From Metabacillus_B sp050107715 (GTDB lineage Bacteria > Bacillota > Bacilli > Bacillales > Bacillaceae): DNA of 64,000 bases. The notes under the pieces are model-generated. The model saw only the letters and a list, made by a program, of their open reading frames with translations. It was not told the DNA's origin and did not search any database. Both the position numbers and the translations under genes were made by a program. Below, piece by piece: positions 7,745 through 16,402 of this stretch. The stretch covers positions 146,575 through 210,574 of the forward strand of contig NZ_JBNILN010000006.1 of assembly GCF_050107715.1 (NCBI RefSeq). Reading direction: 5' to 3'. The stretch's first letter is position 1. Every line of letters begins with the position of its first letter.

Positions 7745-7772
7745 CGTGTAACTGATTCGATCAGGCATGAGT
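7745..7772 (+). promoter_or_regulatory. RAT antiterminator site bound by GlcT in the ptsG leader
   Basis: The segment CGTGTAACTGATTCGATCAG and the following GCATGAG match the GlcT RAT of B. subtilis as I recall it: CTGATT/GATCAG form the stem. It starts 11 bp after the glcT stop codon, so the ptsG promoter must lie within the end of glcT or just after it. Confidence 0.75.
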
Positions 7773-7855
7773 GATAAAGGGGAAAGGTTTTCCTGCTTTC
7801 CATTTAGGGAAGGAGAAACAGGAAATCTCTATGCCTTTTTCACCATGCCTTTTTC
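7763..7855 (+). terminator. Conditional terminator of the ptsG leader
   Basis: AGGCAT-n-TGA (from 7763, in the 3' part of the RAT) can pair with TCA-n-ATGCC before TTTTT (7840-7854), enclosing an inner GGAAAG/CTTTCC hairpin (7781-7801). Using RAT bases in the terminator stem makes the two folds mutually exclusive, which is the mechanism of GlcT control. Confidence 0.6.
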
Positions 7856-7893
7856 TGTTTTATTTTTGAGGGTCCCATTTAGTTACCTTTAGT

Positions 7894-7908
7894 AAGAAAA
7901 CGGTTTCA
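7894..7908 (+). promoter_or_regulatory. Possible cre site upstream of ptsG
   Basis: AAGAAAACGGTTTCA differs at one position from the CcpA consensus WTGNAANCGNWNNCA. It lies 65 bp before the ptsG start and inside the leader. Weak on its own. Confidence 0.3.
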
Positions 7909-7972
7909 ATATGTATTGTTGGATTTTTTAGCCGCTGCAAGCACACAATAGGCTCAAGGAGGATTGAATCGA

Positions 7973-10072
7973 ATGTTCAAAAACTTATTTGGAGTATTGC
8001 AGAAAATCGGGAAAGCACTTATGCTGCCTGTTGCTATATTACCTGCAGCAGGGATCTTGCTTGCTTTCGGTAATGCTATGCAGAACCCCCAGCTCACTGC
8101 AAAAATACCAGCGCTTTCAAATGAAACCTTTACATTGATCGCAAAGGTAATGGAGTCCTCAGGGGACATTGTCTTCTCGAACTTGCCGCTTCTGTTCGCG
8201 GTGGGGGTTGCCATTGGTTTAGCAAATGGCGATGGGGTTGCCGGTATCGCGGCAATCATTGGATATTTGGTCATGAACGCAACGATGAGTGCTGTTCTTA
8301 CTCAAACAGGACAGCTACCATCTGATGCTGTACAATTAGCTGAGTTTTTAGCAGCGGGTAACCCTGAATACGCCAGAGTACTGGGAATTGCCACACTCCA
8401 GACCGGGGTTTTCGGCGGGATTATTATAGGGGTGCTTGCCGCCTCCATGTATAACCGCTTCTACAATATTGAGCTTCCTCAATATCTTGGATTCTTTGCC
8501 GGAAAGCGTTTTGTACCGATTGTAACAGCTGTTTCAGCACTAATTATCGGAATTATCATGCTGTTTATCTGGCCGCCTGTACAAAGCGGATTGAATGCTT
8601 TCTCGAATGGACTGCTTGAATCAAACCGTACATTAGCTGCATTTCTTTTCGGTCTTATTGAACGGTCTCTTATTCCTTTTGGGCTTCACCACATTTTCTA
8701 TGCACCATTCTGGTTCGAATTCGGAAATTATACGACCCAGGCAGGGGAGCTTGTCCGCGGCGACCAGCGGATTTTTATGGCTCAAATAAAAGACGGTGCT
8801 GAACTGACTGCAGGTACGTTTATGACTGGTAAATTTCCTTTCATGATGTTCGGACTTCCTGCTGCAGCACTTGCGATTTATCACGAGGCACGCCCGGAGA
8901 ACAAAAAGCTTGTTGCCGGGATCATGGGGTCCGCAGCACTAACATCTTTCCTGACTGGTATTACAGAACCGCTCGAGTTCAGCTTCTTGTTTGTCGCACC
9001 TATTCTTTTCGGAATTCATGCTGTATTTGCGGGCTTGTCATTTATGATCATGCAAATGCTCGATGTTAAAATTGGTATGACCTTCTCCGGCGGGGTCATC
9101 GATTATGTTCTATTCGGGATCCTGCCAAACCGTACAGACTGGTGGCTAGTCATTCCCGTTGGACTGGTTATGGCTGTCATCTATTACTTTGGCTTCCGAT
9201 TTGCTATCCGCAAGTTTAATCTTGGAACACCGGGCCGTGAAGAGGCAAATGCAGAAACGGACGGAGAAGGTTCCCAACGTCCTGCCGGAGATCTTCCATA
9301 TGAAGTCCTTCAGGCACTTGGCGGCCAGGAGAACATTAAACACCTTGATGCTTGTATCACCAGACTTCGTGTCCAGGTTGAAGATGTAAAGAATGTGAAA
9401 AAGGACCGTCTGAAAAACCTGGGTGCTTCCGGAGTGCTTGAAGTAGGAAACAATATTCAGGCGATCTTCGGACCTAAATCCGATAATTTAAAATCGCAGA
9501 TTCAAGATGTTATTTCAGGCAAACGCCCAAGAGCTGCTGATACTTCCAGCATGAAAGATGAAGTGGAGCAGCAAATTGAAGAAGTGAATCCTGAAGCTCT
9601 GCAAAATCATTTTGATGAAGAACACTTTGTATCACCGATACATGGCCGCATTCTTCCGATTACTGAAGTGCCGGATCAAGTCTTCTCAGGTAAGATGATG
9701 GGAGACGGATTTGCGATTGATCCAATTGATGGAACGGTTGTATCACCGGTAGACGGCAAAATTTTAAATATCTTCCCGACAAAGCATGCAATTGGGCTTC
9801 TATCTGAAAGCGGACATGAAATTCTGATTCATGTGGGAATTGATACTGTTAATCTTAAAGGTGAAGGCTTTGAGTCCTTCATTGCCGAAGGGGACACTGT
9901 TAAGAAAGGCCAGAAGCTTCTCGAGGTAAACCTTGAGTTTGTAAAGGCCAATGCTCCATCAATCATTACACCGATTGTATTCACGAATCTCAAAGACGGA
10001 GAGTCCATTGAGATTCTGGAAACAGGAGAAGTGAAAAGCGAACAAAAGAGTATTATTAAGATCAGCAAATAA
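7973..10072 (+). CDS. ptsG: Glucose-specific PTS permease EIICBA
   Basis: Transports and phosphorylates glucose. It has 699 residues, the same length as B. subtilis PtsG, with domains in the order EIIC (1-400, multi-helix membrane domain starting MFKNLFGVLQKIGKALMLPV), EIIB (about 440-520, phosphorylated Cys461 in DACITRLRV) and EIIA (about 550-699, phosphorylated His620 in LIHVGIDTV). ATG 7973 is nine bases after AAGGAGG; a TTG at 7964 overlaps the ribosome site and is not used. The gene also modifies GlcT when glucose is absent. Expression is controlled by the RAT/terminator upstream. Confidence 0.96.
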   Translation: MFKNLFGVLQKIGKALMLPVAILPAAGILLAFGNAMQNPQLTAKIPALSNETFTLIAKVMESSGDIVFSNLPLLFAVGVAIGLANGDGVAGIAAIIGYLVMNATMSAVLTQTGQLPSDAVQLAEFLAAGNPEYARVLGIATLQTGVFGGIIIGVLAASMYNRFYNIELPQYLGFFAGKRFVPIVTAVSALIIGIIMLFIWPPVQSGLNAFSNGLLESNRTLAAFLFGLIERSLIPFGLHHIFYAPFWFEFGNYTTQAGELVRGDQRIFMAQIKDGAELTAGTFMTGKFPFMMFGLPAAALAIYHEARPENKKLVAGIMGSAALTSFLTGITEPLEFSFLFVAPILFGIHAVFAGLSFMIMQMLDVKIGMTFSGGVIDYVLFGILPNRTDWWLVIPVGLVMAVIYYFGFRFAIRKFNLGTPGREEANAETDGEGSQRPAGDLPYEVLQALGGQENIKHLDACITRLRVQVEDVKNVKKDRLKNLGASGVLEVGNNIQAIFGPKSDNLKSQIQDVISGKRPRAADTSSMKDEVEQQIEEVNPEALQNHFDEEHFVSPIHGRILPITEVPDQVFSGKMMGDGFAIDPIDGTVVSPVDGKILNIFPTKHAIGLLSESGHEILIHVGIDTVNLKGEGFESFIAEGDTVKKGQKLLEVNLEFVKANAPSIITPIVFTNLKDGESIEILETGEVKSEQKSIIKISK

Positions 10073-10080
10073 GCTTTATG

Positions 10081-10115
10081 CCAGCTCCCACTTGTCAGAT
10101 GACAAGCGGGACTGG
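10081..10115 (+). promoter_or_regulatory. Intercistronic hairpin between ptsG and ptsH
   Basis: CCAG-n-CCC-n-CTTGTCA-ga-TGACAAG-n-GGG-n-CTGG, a nearly perfect stem of 14 pairs with no U-tract, immediately after ptsG. It probably stabilises or delimits the ptsG transcript, allowing much more ptsHI mRNA than ptsG mRNA. Confidence 0.55.
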
Positions 10116-10173
10116 TAAGATAACATATTGTGAACAATTAAAAATACCTATTGTGATAAAGGAGAAGATTAAC

Positions 10174-10440
10174 ATGGCTGAAAAAACATTTAAAGTAACT
10201 GCGGAATCCGGTATTCATGCACGTCCTGCAACAGTATTGGTACAAACGGCAAGCCGTTTTGATGCGGATATCAATCTTGAATACAATGGAAAAACGGTCA
10301 ACCTTAAATCCATCATGGGCGTTATGTCTCTTGGAATCGCCAAAGATTCTGAAGTTAAAATCACAGCAAGCGGCTCTGATGAAAGTGAAGCAATTGCTGC
10401 TCTTGAAGAAACGATGAAGAATGAAGGACTTGGAGAATAA
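10174..10440 (+). CDS. ptsH: Phosphocarrier protein HPr
   Basis: An 88-residue central PTS carrier. His15 (SGIHARPAT) accepts phosphate from enzyme I and passes it to EIIA domains. Ser46 (LKSIMGV) is the HPr kinase site that makes the CcpA co-repressor. ATG 10174 follows AAAGGAG at nine bases. The stop codon overlaps the ptsI start (TAATG), indicating translational coupling. Length and both regulatory residues match B. subtilis HPr exactly. Confidence 0.97.
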   Translation: MAEKTFKVTAESGIHARPATVLVQTASRFDADINLEYNGKTVNLKSIMGVMSLGIAKDSEVKITASGSDESEAIAALEETMKNEGLGE

Positions 10441-12161
10441 TGCTGGAACTTAACGGTATCGGAGCTTCTGCCGGTATTGCGATTGCGAAAGCATACCGCC
10501 TTGAAGAACCAGATCTTACTGTATCCAAAACCACAGTTTCGGATCAGGATGCTGAGATCCGCCGGTTTGAAGAAGCTATTCATAAATCAAAGTCAGAGCT
10601 TGAACGAATCAAGGAACATGCACTAAACGAACTTGGTAAAGACAAAGCAGAGATTTTTGCCGCTCATTTGCTGGTACTAAGTGATCCGGAGCTGTTGAAT
10701 CCTGTAAAAGATAAAATCAGCAGTGAAGCTTCCAATGCTGAATTCGCCATGAAAGAAACGGCTGATATGTTTGTCAGTGTGTTTGAATCCATGGACAATG
10801 AATACATGAAGGAACGTGCCGCTGACATTCGCGACGTTACAAAGCGTGTTATTGCCCATCTGATTGGCGTAGAGCTTCCGAGCCCTTCTCTTATTTCTGA
10901 AGAAGTCGTGATCATAGCGGAGGATTTAACTCCTTCTGACACAGCTCAGCTCAACCGTCAATTTGTGCTTGGATTCACGACGGACATCGGCGGACGTACA
11001 TCCCATTCCGCCATCATGGCCCGATCCATGGAAATCCCGGCTGTTGTAGGTACAAAAGAAGCAACAGCTAAAATTCAAAACGGTACGATGGTTATCGTTG
11101 ATGGACTGAGCGGTGATGTAATCATCGATCCTTCCTCCGAGACCATTGCTGCTTACGAAGAAAAGAAAAAGAAGCATGAAGCTCAAAAAGCAGAGTGGGC
11201 AAAACTCGTTAATGAGCCGACCGTTTCAAAAGACGGCCATCATGTCGAGCTTGCAGCAAATATCGGTACACCAAAAGATGTAAAGGGTGTGATCGAAAAC
11301 GGCGGGGAAGCAGTAGGCCTTTACCGTACGGAATTTCTTTACATGGGGCGTGATCAGCTTCCTACAGAGGACGAGCAGTTTGAAGCATACAAAGCCGTTC
11401 TCACTAATATGGAAGGCAAGCCAGTCGTAGTTCGCACACTTGATATTGGCGGGGATAAGGAACTGCCTTATCTTCATCTTCCAAAAGAAATGAACCCGTT
11501 CCTCGGCTTCCGTGCTATCCGCCTATGCCTTGAGGAGCAGGATATCTTCAGAACACAGCTTCGGGCTCTGCTCCGGGCAAGCGTTCACGGCAATCTTCGC
11601 ATTATGTTTCCGATGATTGCCACACTTGATGAATTCAGGCAGGCTAAAGCGGTCCTGCTTGAAGAAAAAGCAGGCCTTCAATCAAAAGGTGTGAAAGTGT
11701 CGGAAAACATTGAGATTGGGATTATGGTAGAGATTCCATCTACAGCAGTTATGGCTGACGTTTTCGCCAAGGAAGTTGATTTCTTCAGTATCGGGACCAA
11801 TGACCTTGTTCAATACACGATGGCTGCTGACCGTATGAATGAACGTGTTTCCTACCTTTATCAGCCATACAATCCTGCCATTCTGCGCCTTATTACGCTT
11901 GTAATTGAAGCGGCGCATAAAGAGGGCAAATGGGTTGGCATGTGCGGAGAAATGGCGGGCGATCCAATTGCAATCCCAATTCTGCTTGGGCTTGGCCTGG
12001 ACGAATTCTCTATGAGTGCAACATCCATTCTTCCTGCAAGGACTCAGATTCTGGGGCTGTCAAAAGAAGAAGCTGCTTCCTATAAGGAACAGATTTTGGG
12101 AATGGAAACAACTCAGGAAGTAATTGACTTTGTAAAGCAAACCTTTCATGTAGAATCATGA
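10440..12161 (+). CDS. ptsI: PTS enzyme I (phosphoenolpyruvate-protein phosphotransferase)
   Basis: Transfers phosphate from PEP to His15 of HPr. It has 573 residues. The N-terminal HPr-binding and phosphohistidine domains carry His189 in GGRTSHSAIMAR. The C-terminal PEP-binding barrel (about 260-573) has GLYRTEFL, the PEP-ligand stretch FSIGTNDLVQYT and the catalytic cysteine in GMCGEMAGD. The ATG overlaps the ptsH stop by one base. It is followed by a clear terminator, so glcT-ptsGHI ends here. Confidence 0.97.
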   Translation: MLELNGIGASAGIAIAKAYRLEEPDLTVSKTTVSDQDAEIRRFEEAIHKSKSELERIKEHALNELGKDKAEIFAAHLLVLSDPELLNPVKDKISSEASNAEFAMKETADMFVSVFESMDNEYMKERAADIRDVTKRVIAHLIGVELPSPSLISEEVVIIAEDLTPSDTAQLNRQFVLGFTTDIGGRTSHSAIMARSMEIPAVVGTKEATAKIQNGTMVIVDGLSGDVIIDPSSETIAAYEEKKKKHEAQKAEWAKLVNEPTVSKDGHHVELAANIGTPKDVKGVIENGGEAVGLYRTEFLYMGRDQLPTEDEQFEAYKAVLTNMEGKPVVVRTLDIGGDKELPYLHLPKEMNPFLGFRAIRLCLEEQDIFRTQLRALLRASVHGNLRIMFPMIATLDEFRQAKAVLLEEKAGLQSKGVKVSENIEIGIMVEIPSTAVMADVFAKEVDFFSIGTNDLVQYTMAADRMNERVSYLYQPYNPAILRLITLVIEAAHKEGKWVGMCGEMAGDPIAIPILLGLGLDEFSMSATSILPARTQILGLSKEEAASYKEQILGMETTQEVIDFVKQTFHVES

Positions 12162-12164
12162 TTA

Positions 12165-12192
12165 AAAAGACAGGCAAATGCCTGTCTTTTTT
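12165..12192 (+). terminator. Terminator of the ptsGHI operon
   Basis: AAAGACAGGC-aaat-GCCTGTCTTTTTT, three bases after the ptsI stop. Confidence 0.92.
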
Positions 12193-12233
12193 GCGTTTAA
12201 TGTAGAAAATATAGGCTATTGGTTAGAATTAAC

Positions 12234-12242
12234 TGGTATAAT
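12234..12242 (+). promoter_or_regulatory. Extended -10 promoter before the sensor kinase gene
   Basis: TGGTATAAT with the TGn extension; no convincing -35. It lies 87 bp before the ATG at 12329. Confidence 0.5.
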
Positions 12243-12328
12243 AGCGGTAAGAATAACCATTTGTTCTGGCTGTTCCGCACCATTTGGCAGTCCATACGAG
12301 ATTATACTGATAAAGAAGAGGTTGTTTT

Positions 12329-13873
12329 ATGGATAAAAAGCCTGTCATTATAAAAAGGAACCGCTTTTTAATTAGGCTGCTTTGTGTATTTTACATACTG
12401 GATTTACTCTTTATTTATATGTTAGACGGGGACCGGGATCATTGGCTCCTCCTAATTGCTTTTTCTATCCCTTTTATTTTTCTGTTTTTGGGAGAAAAAA
12501 AGATTAAGCCGGAGTATTTAATGTTCTGTTTGATTGCTCTGCTTTATGCTTATTTGATCATGCTGAATATGACCGTTCCTGCTTTTGTAAACCTTGTGTT
12601 TCTGACATTGCCTATTTTGGTCAGCACCATTTATCAGAACCGCACCCTGTTAATTTCTTCCTCCCTCTTTACAGCTGCTGTGCAGATTTATTTCTTTTAT
12701 ACGTATTTCGATGTCCTCCTTCAGGATATTACCCGAAAGGAAATAGCCTATTACATCCTCTTCACCATCCTGGTATTGTTTTTCCAGCTTTATTATTTAA
12801 GGTTTATTGGCGGCCTATGGAAACAGGTCAATGAACAAAAGGATGAAATGGCAGAGACACTGGAGTCCACTAAAGCGCAGCTTGAGCTGTTATTTTCACA
12901 GAGCAAGGATGCGATTGTATTAATGGATCGGGAATATAAAGTAATTGCTGTAAATCCCGCCTTTGAATCGTTATATAAGCTCCATGAGGATGAACTAAAA
13001 GGGAAGCAGTATCCATACGGTGAATATACACATCAAGCTATCGCTCAGCCGAACAGTTTTGGAAGCATGGTAACCCGTTCAGATTTAACAGCGGACGGGC
13101 AGAGGGTTGAGGTCGAGGCTGCCGTATCGCCTATCTATGGTGAAAGTGGCGCGCTGATTGCCCATTCCGAAGTTATTCGTGATGTGACCGAAAGAAGAAA
13201 TGAAGAATTGATGCTTATTCAGGCAGAAAAACTTAAAGTAGCAGGAGAGATGGCAGCAGGTGTAGCTCATGAAATAAGAAACCCTTTAACTGTTCTGCAA
13301 GGTTTCCTTCAAATCTTAAAAGAAAAGTCTCCAGAGGATTATCCCTATACGGAAATTATGCTCTCTGAGCTTAAGCGCCTTAATGACATTGTCAGCGAAT
13401 TCCTGATTTTATCAAAGCCCCAGTCCGTTAACCGTAAACTCTTCAATTTAAGGGAAGTCCTTAAAGAAACGATTACTTTTTTCGGATCTGAAATGGCGCT
13501 TAAAAATATTGTGATAAAAATGGACGAAATAGACTCTGTCACTGTATACGGAGACAGGAATCAAATTAAACAAGTACTCATTAATCTCCTGAAAAATTCC
13601 AGTGACGCGATGCCTGATGGGGGAACGATCCGAATTTCTTTAGAAAAAAATGATGGAAAAACAGCTGCCCTTATCATTAATGATTCCGGATGTGGTATTC
13701 CTAAGCAAAAGCTGGATAAAATTAAAGAACCTTTTTTTACAACTAAAGAAAAAGGAACTGGACTGGGGCTTGTGATTACAGAAAAAATTGCAGCCCAGCA
13801 TGGGGGATCCCTTGAAATAGAAAGCGAGGAAGGTAAAGGGACAACGGTGAAGCTTATTCTTCCGCTTCCATAA
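12329..13873 (+). CDS. Membrane PAS sensor histidine kinase, sporulation-kinase type
   Basis: A 514-residue orphan sensor kinase with no response regulator beside it. About five to six membrane helices occupy residues 10-165, a PAS domain follows (about 185-290), then HisKA with the phosphorylated His314 (AHEIRNPLTVLQGF) and HATPase_c with the N box (NQIKQVLINLLKNSSDAM) and the GTGLGL G box. The HEIRNPLT..GF H box is typical of the kinases that phosphorylate Spo0F (KinA-KinE). The membrane part resembles KinD/KinE-like predicted sensors less clearly, so I give no gene symbol. ATG 12329 follows AAGAGGTTG. Likely an input to the sporulation phosphorelay. Confidence 0.8.
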   Translation: MDKKPVIIKRNRFLIRLLCVFYILDLLFIYMLDGDRDHWLLLIAFSIPFIFLFLGEKKIKPEYLMFCLIALLYAYLIMLNMTVPAFVNLVFLTLPILVSTIYQNRTLLISSSLFTAAVQIYFFYTYFDVLLQDITRKEIAYYILFTILVLFFQLYYLRFIGGLWKQVNEQKDEMAETLESTKAQLELLFSQSKDAIVLMDREYKVIAVNPAFESLYKLHEDELKGKQYPYGEYTHQAIAQPNSFGSMVTRSDLTADGQRVEVEAAVSPIYGESGALIAHSEVIRDVTERRNEELMLIQAEKLKVAGEMAAGVAHEIRNPLTVLQGFLQILKEKSPEDYPYTEIMLSELKRLNDIVSEFLILSKPQSVNRKLFNLREVLKETITFFGSEMALKNIVIKMDEIDSVTVYGDRNQIKQVLINLLKNSSDAMPDGGTIRISLEKNDGKTAALIINDSGCGIPKQKLDKIKEPFFTTKEKGTGLGLVITEKIAAQHGGSLEIESEEGKGTTVKLILPLP

Positions 13874-13930
13874 AACCATGAATATGAGAAGGAATCTCCA
13901 ATTCGTTCAGGATCCGCCTAAAACATACCT

Positions 13931-13964
13931 GACTGACTATTGCCCAATAGTTCAGTCTTTTTTT
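13931..13964 (+). terminator. Terminator of the sensor kinase gene
   Basis: GACTGaCTATTG / CAATAGttCAGTC stem followed by seven T. Confidence 0.85.
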
Positions 13965-14035
13965 ATGCCATGACATAAAATTCAGCTATCCCGCAAAGAT
14001 TAACATAGAAGATCAGAAAAGGAGCTGACACATCA

Positions 14036-14275
14036 GTGAGAGCAGAGCATAAAGCAGGAGATACGGTTTACGTTATTTATAGAAATCCTCACACAGCCAA
14101 TGTAGCAGTGATCAAAGAAGCGGAAGTGGTCCAGCACCCTGAGGACAAGAATGACATCGCTTTGTTTCTATATGACACTTATCACGAATTGCTTCCGGAT
14201 GATGCGGTGTTTGCTTCATTTGAGGAAGCAGAGCAGCTCTATAATGAATTATTTGACCGTGAACAATACGAGTGA
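14036..14275 (+). CDS. splA: Spore photoproduct lyase regulator SplA
   Basis: A 79-residue small protein, the same length as B. subtilis SplA, which is described as a TRAP-like negative regulator of splAB expression in the forespore. It begins AEHKAGDTVYVIYRNPHT, a beta-strand-rich fold. GTG 14036 lies 11 bases after AAAGGAGC. It is 26 bp upstream of splB, in the same operon. I looked for a sigma-G promoter upstream and did not find a convincing one. Confidence 0.9.
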   Translation: MRAEHKAGDTVYVIYRNPHTANVAVIKEAEVVQHPEDKNDIALFLYDTYHELLPDDAVFASFEEAEQLYNELFDREQYE

Positions 14276-14301
14276 TGCATACATAAAGGAGGGAATTAAG
14301 A

Positions 14302-15330
14302 TTGGTTAAACCATTTGTTCCACAGCTTGTTTATTTTGAACCAAGGGCTCTGGAGTACCCCCTTGGTGTCGAACTGAAAGAAAAATTCGAAAAAATGGGA
14401 CTTGAACTACGAGAGACAACCTCCCATAACCAAGTCCGGAATATACCTGGAAAGAATCACCTTCAGCAGTACCGAAATGCGAAATCAACATTGGTTATAG
14501 GGGTCAGAAAAACGCTAAAGTTCGATAGCTCAAAGCCCTCAGCTGAATACGCCATTCCGCTTGCTACAGGATGCATGGGCCATTGTCATTATTGCTACCT
14601 TCAAACGACTATGGGAAGCAAGCCTTACATTAGGACATATGTAAATGTTGAAGAAATACTTGAACAGGCACAGTCATATATGGAGGAAAGAGCACCAGAT
14701 ATAACGAGGTTTGAAGCCTCTTGTACCTCTGATATCGTCGGAGTGGACCATCTCACCCATTCACTGAAAAAGACGATTGAATATTTTGGTAAAAGCGATC
14801 TTGGGCAGCTCCGCTTTGTAACTAAATTTCATCATGTAGACCATCTTCTTGATGCAGATCATAACGGAAAAACCAGGTTTAGGTTTAGTGTCAATGCAGA
14901 TTATGTCATTAAGCATTTTGAGCCGGGCACTTCTCCCTTGGATAAACGGATCGAGGCAGCGGTTAAAGTTGCCCGGGCAGGATATCCTCTCGGGTTTATC
15001 GTAGCACCAATCTATATTCATGAAGGATGGCAGGAAGGATATAAACAGCTGTTTGTTAAACTCCATGAATCACTCCCTAAAGACGCTGTTCAGGATATTA
15101 CGTTTGAAATGATTCAGCACCGCTTTACTAAGCCTGCAAAAAGGGTGATCGAAAAGAATTACCCGAAAACAAAACTAGAAATGAGCGTGGATGAGCGCAG
15201 ATATAAATGGGGAAGGTACGGAATTGGCAAGTATATTTATCAGAAGGACGAGGAACAGGAATTAAGGGATACACTGGAAGATTATATTGAAGCCTACTTT
15301 CCGCAGGCGAAAATTGAATATTTTACGTAA
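14302..15330 (+). CDS. splB: Spore photoproduct lyase
   Basis: A radical SAM enzyme that reverses the thymine dimer spore photoproduct in DNA of germinating spores. The 342 residues equal B. subtilis SplB in length. The iron-sulfur cluster motif is Cys91-x3-Cys95-x2-Cys98 (GCMGHCHYCY), and the hydrogen-atom donor cysteine lies in FEASCTSDIVG (Cys142). TTG 14302 is nine bases after AAAGGAGGG. Its presence confirms an endospore former. The operon ends at the hairpin at 15358. Confidence 0.97.
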   Translation: MVKPFVPQLVYFEPRALEYPLGVELKEKFEKMGLELRETTSHNQVRNIPGKNHLQQYRNAKSTLVIGVRKTLKFDSSKPSAEYAIPLATGCMGHCHYCYLQTTMGSKPYIRTYVNVEEILEQAQSYMEERAPDITRFEASCTSDIVGVDHLTHSLKKTIEYFGKSDLGQLRFVTKFHHVDHLLDADHNGKTRFRFSVNADYVIKHFEPGTSPLDKRIEAAVKVARAGYPLGFIVAPIYIHEGWQEGYKQLFVKLHESLPKDAVQDITFEMIQHRFTKPAKRVIEKNYPKTKLEMSVDERRYKWGRYGIGKYIYQKDEEQELRDTLEDYIEAYFPQAKIEYFT

Positions 15331-15357
15331 ACAGAAGGAAAAGGTTAGATAGACTCA

Positions 15358-15390
15358 AGAATGCTTGATTCACGAGCATTCTCGGGTTTT
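15358..15390 (+). terminator. Terminator of splAB
   Basis: AGAATGCT / AGCATTCT stem with a nine-base loop, then CGGGTTTTTCTTTT, 27 bp after splB. Confidence 0.75.
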
Positions 15391-15596
15391 TCTTTTGGTG
15401 CGCAAGAGTTCTGAAAAGGGTAGAAAAGTGATTAATCTGAAGCTTTATAAAGTATGCACGAGCATTGGCATACCTGACAGAAAAAATGAGAATACAAAAT
15501 TTTCCCTGTCTATCAGGAATGACAGGAAGCCGATGAAAATGCCAGCAGTTCCTGTGTGTGATAAAATTGGAGTATCTTAGAAAAGGGGTGATATGG

Positions 15597-16382
15597 ATGG
15601 ATTTGAATCTGCAGCATAAAACAGCTCTTGTTATTGCATCCAGTCAGGGGCTTGGCAAAGCGGTCGCCAAAAAATTAGCGCAGGAAGGCGCAAATGTGAT
15701 CTTGAGCGGGCGCGATGCTGAGAAGCTGGAAAGTGTTCAGCAGGAACTTGCTTACATAGGAGACGGAAGAATTATCAGTAAAACTTGTGATATTACAGAC
15801 CCGCAGCAAATTAAAGCTCTTGTTGAACATACCATCGATGAGTTTGGGGAAATTGATATCCTTGTGAACAATGCAGGCGGGCCTCCAGCCGGAACGTTTG
15901 AGGACATGACAGATGAAAATTGGTATGAAGCATTTGAGTTGAATCTTCTCAGCTATGTGCGCATAATCCGTCAGGTCCTGCCCCATATGAAAGAAAAAGG
16001 CGGAAAAATCATTAATATCGCTTCCTCCTCCGTGAAAGAGCCTATTGAAGGGTTATTGCTTTCCAATACGTTCAGGATGGGAATTGTCGGACTGACTAAA
16101 ACTCTGTCCCAGGAGCTTGCCCCTTATCATATTCTGATTAACACACTTGCTCCGGGAAGGATTGCGACCGGCCGCGTAGCGTTCCTGGATCAGTCAGCAG
16201 CTGAAAGACAGGGCATTACTCCTGATGAGGCGGCCGAGAATAATAAAGCACGTATTCCGCTCGGCCGGTATGGTGATCCCGAGGAATTCGCCAATTATGC
16301 TGTTTTTATGCTTTCAGGCGTAAATACATATGTAACGGGCCAGACGCTGCTGGTAGATGGCGGATTAGTAAAATCGGTATAG
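15597..16382 (+). CDS. SDR-family protein lacking the catalytic Tyr-Lys pair (BKR-like)
   Basis: A 261-residue short-chain dehydrogenase fold. The nucleotide-binding motif is altered (ASSQGLGKAV in place of TGxxxGIG) and LVNNAGGP is kept. At the catalytic site the usual Y-x-x-x-K is replaced: LLSNTFRMGIVGLTKTLS has Ser and Arg in those positions. This is the pattern of the atypical BKR-like SDR subgroup, so classical reductase chemistry is doubtful. ATG 15597 follows AAAAGGGGTGAT. It is 20 bp upstream of ykwC and in the same operon, which suggests a shared hydroxyacid or ketoacid pathway. Confidence 0.8.
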   Translation: MDLNLQHKTALVIASSQGLGKAVAKKLAQEGANVILSGRDAEKLESVQQELAYIGDGRIISKTCDITDPQQIKALVEHTIDEFGEIDILVNNAGGPPAGTFEDMTDENWYEAFELNLLSYVRIIRQVLPHMKEKGGKIINIASSSVKEPIEGLLLSNTFRMGIVGLTKTLSQELAPYHILINTLAPGRIATGRVAFLDQSAAERQGITPDEAAENNKARIPLGRYGDPEEFANYAVFMLSGVNTYVTGQTLLVDGGLVKSV

Positions 16383-16402
16383 AAACAAGGAGGAGAGGTC
16401 CT

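Noticed and set aside
15365..15580. 71-residue plus-strand frame after splB
   Set aside because: Overlaps the splB terminator and has no ribosome site; the spacer to 15597 holds nothing else that I can support.
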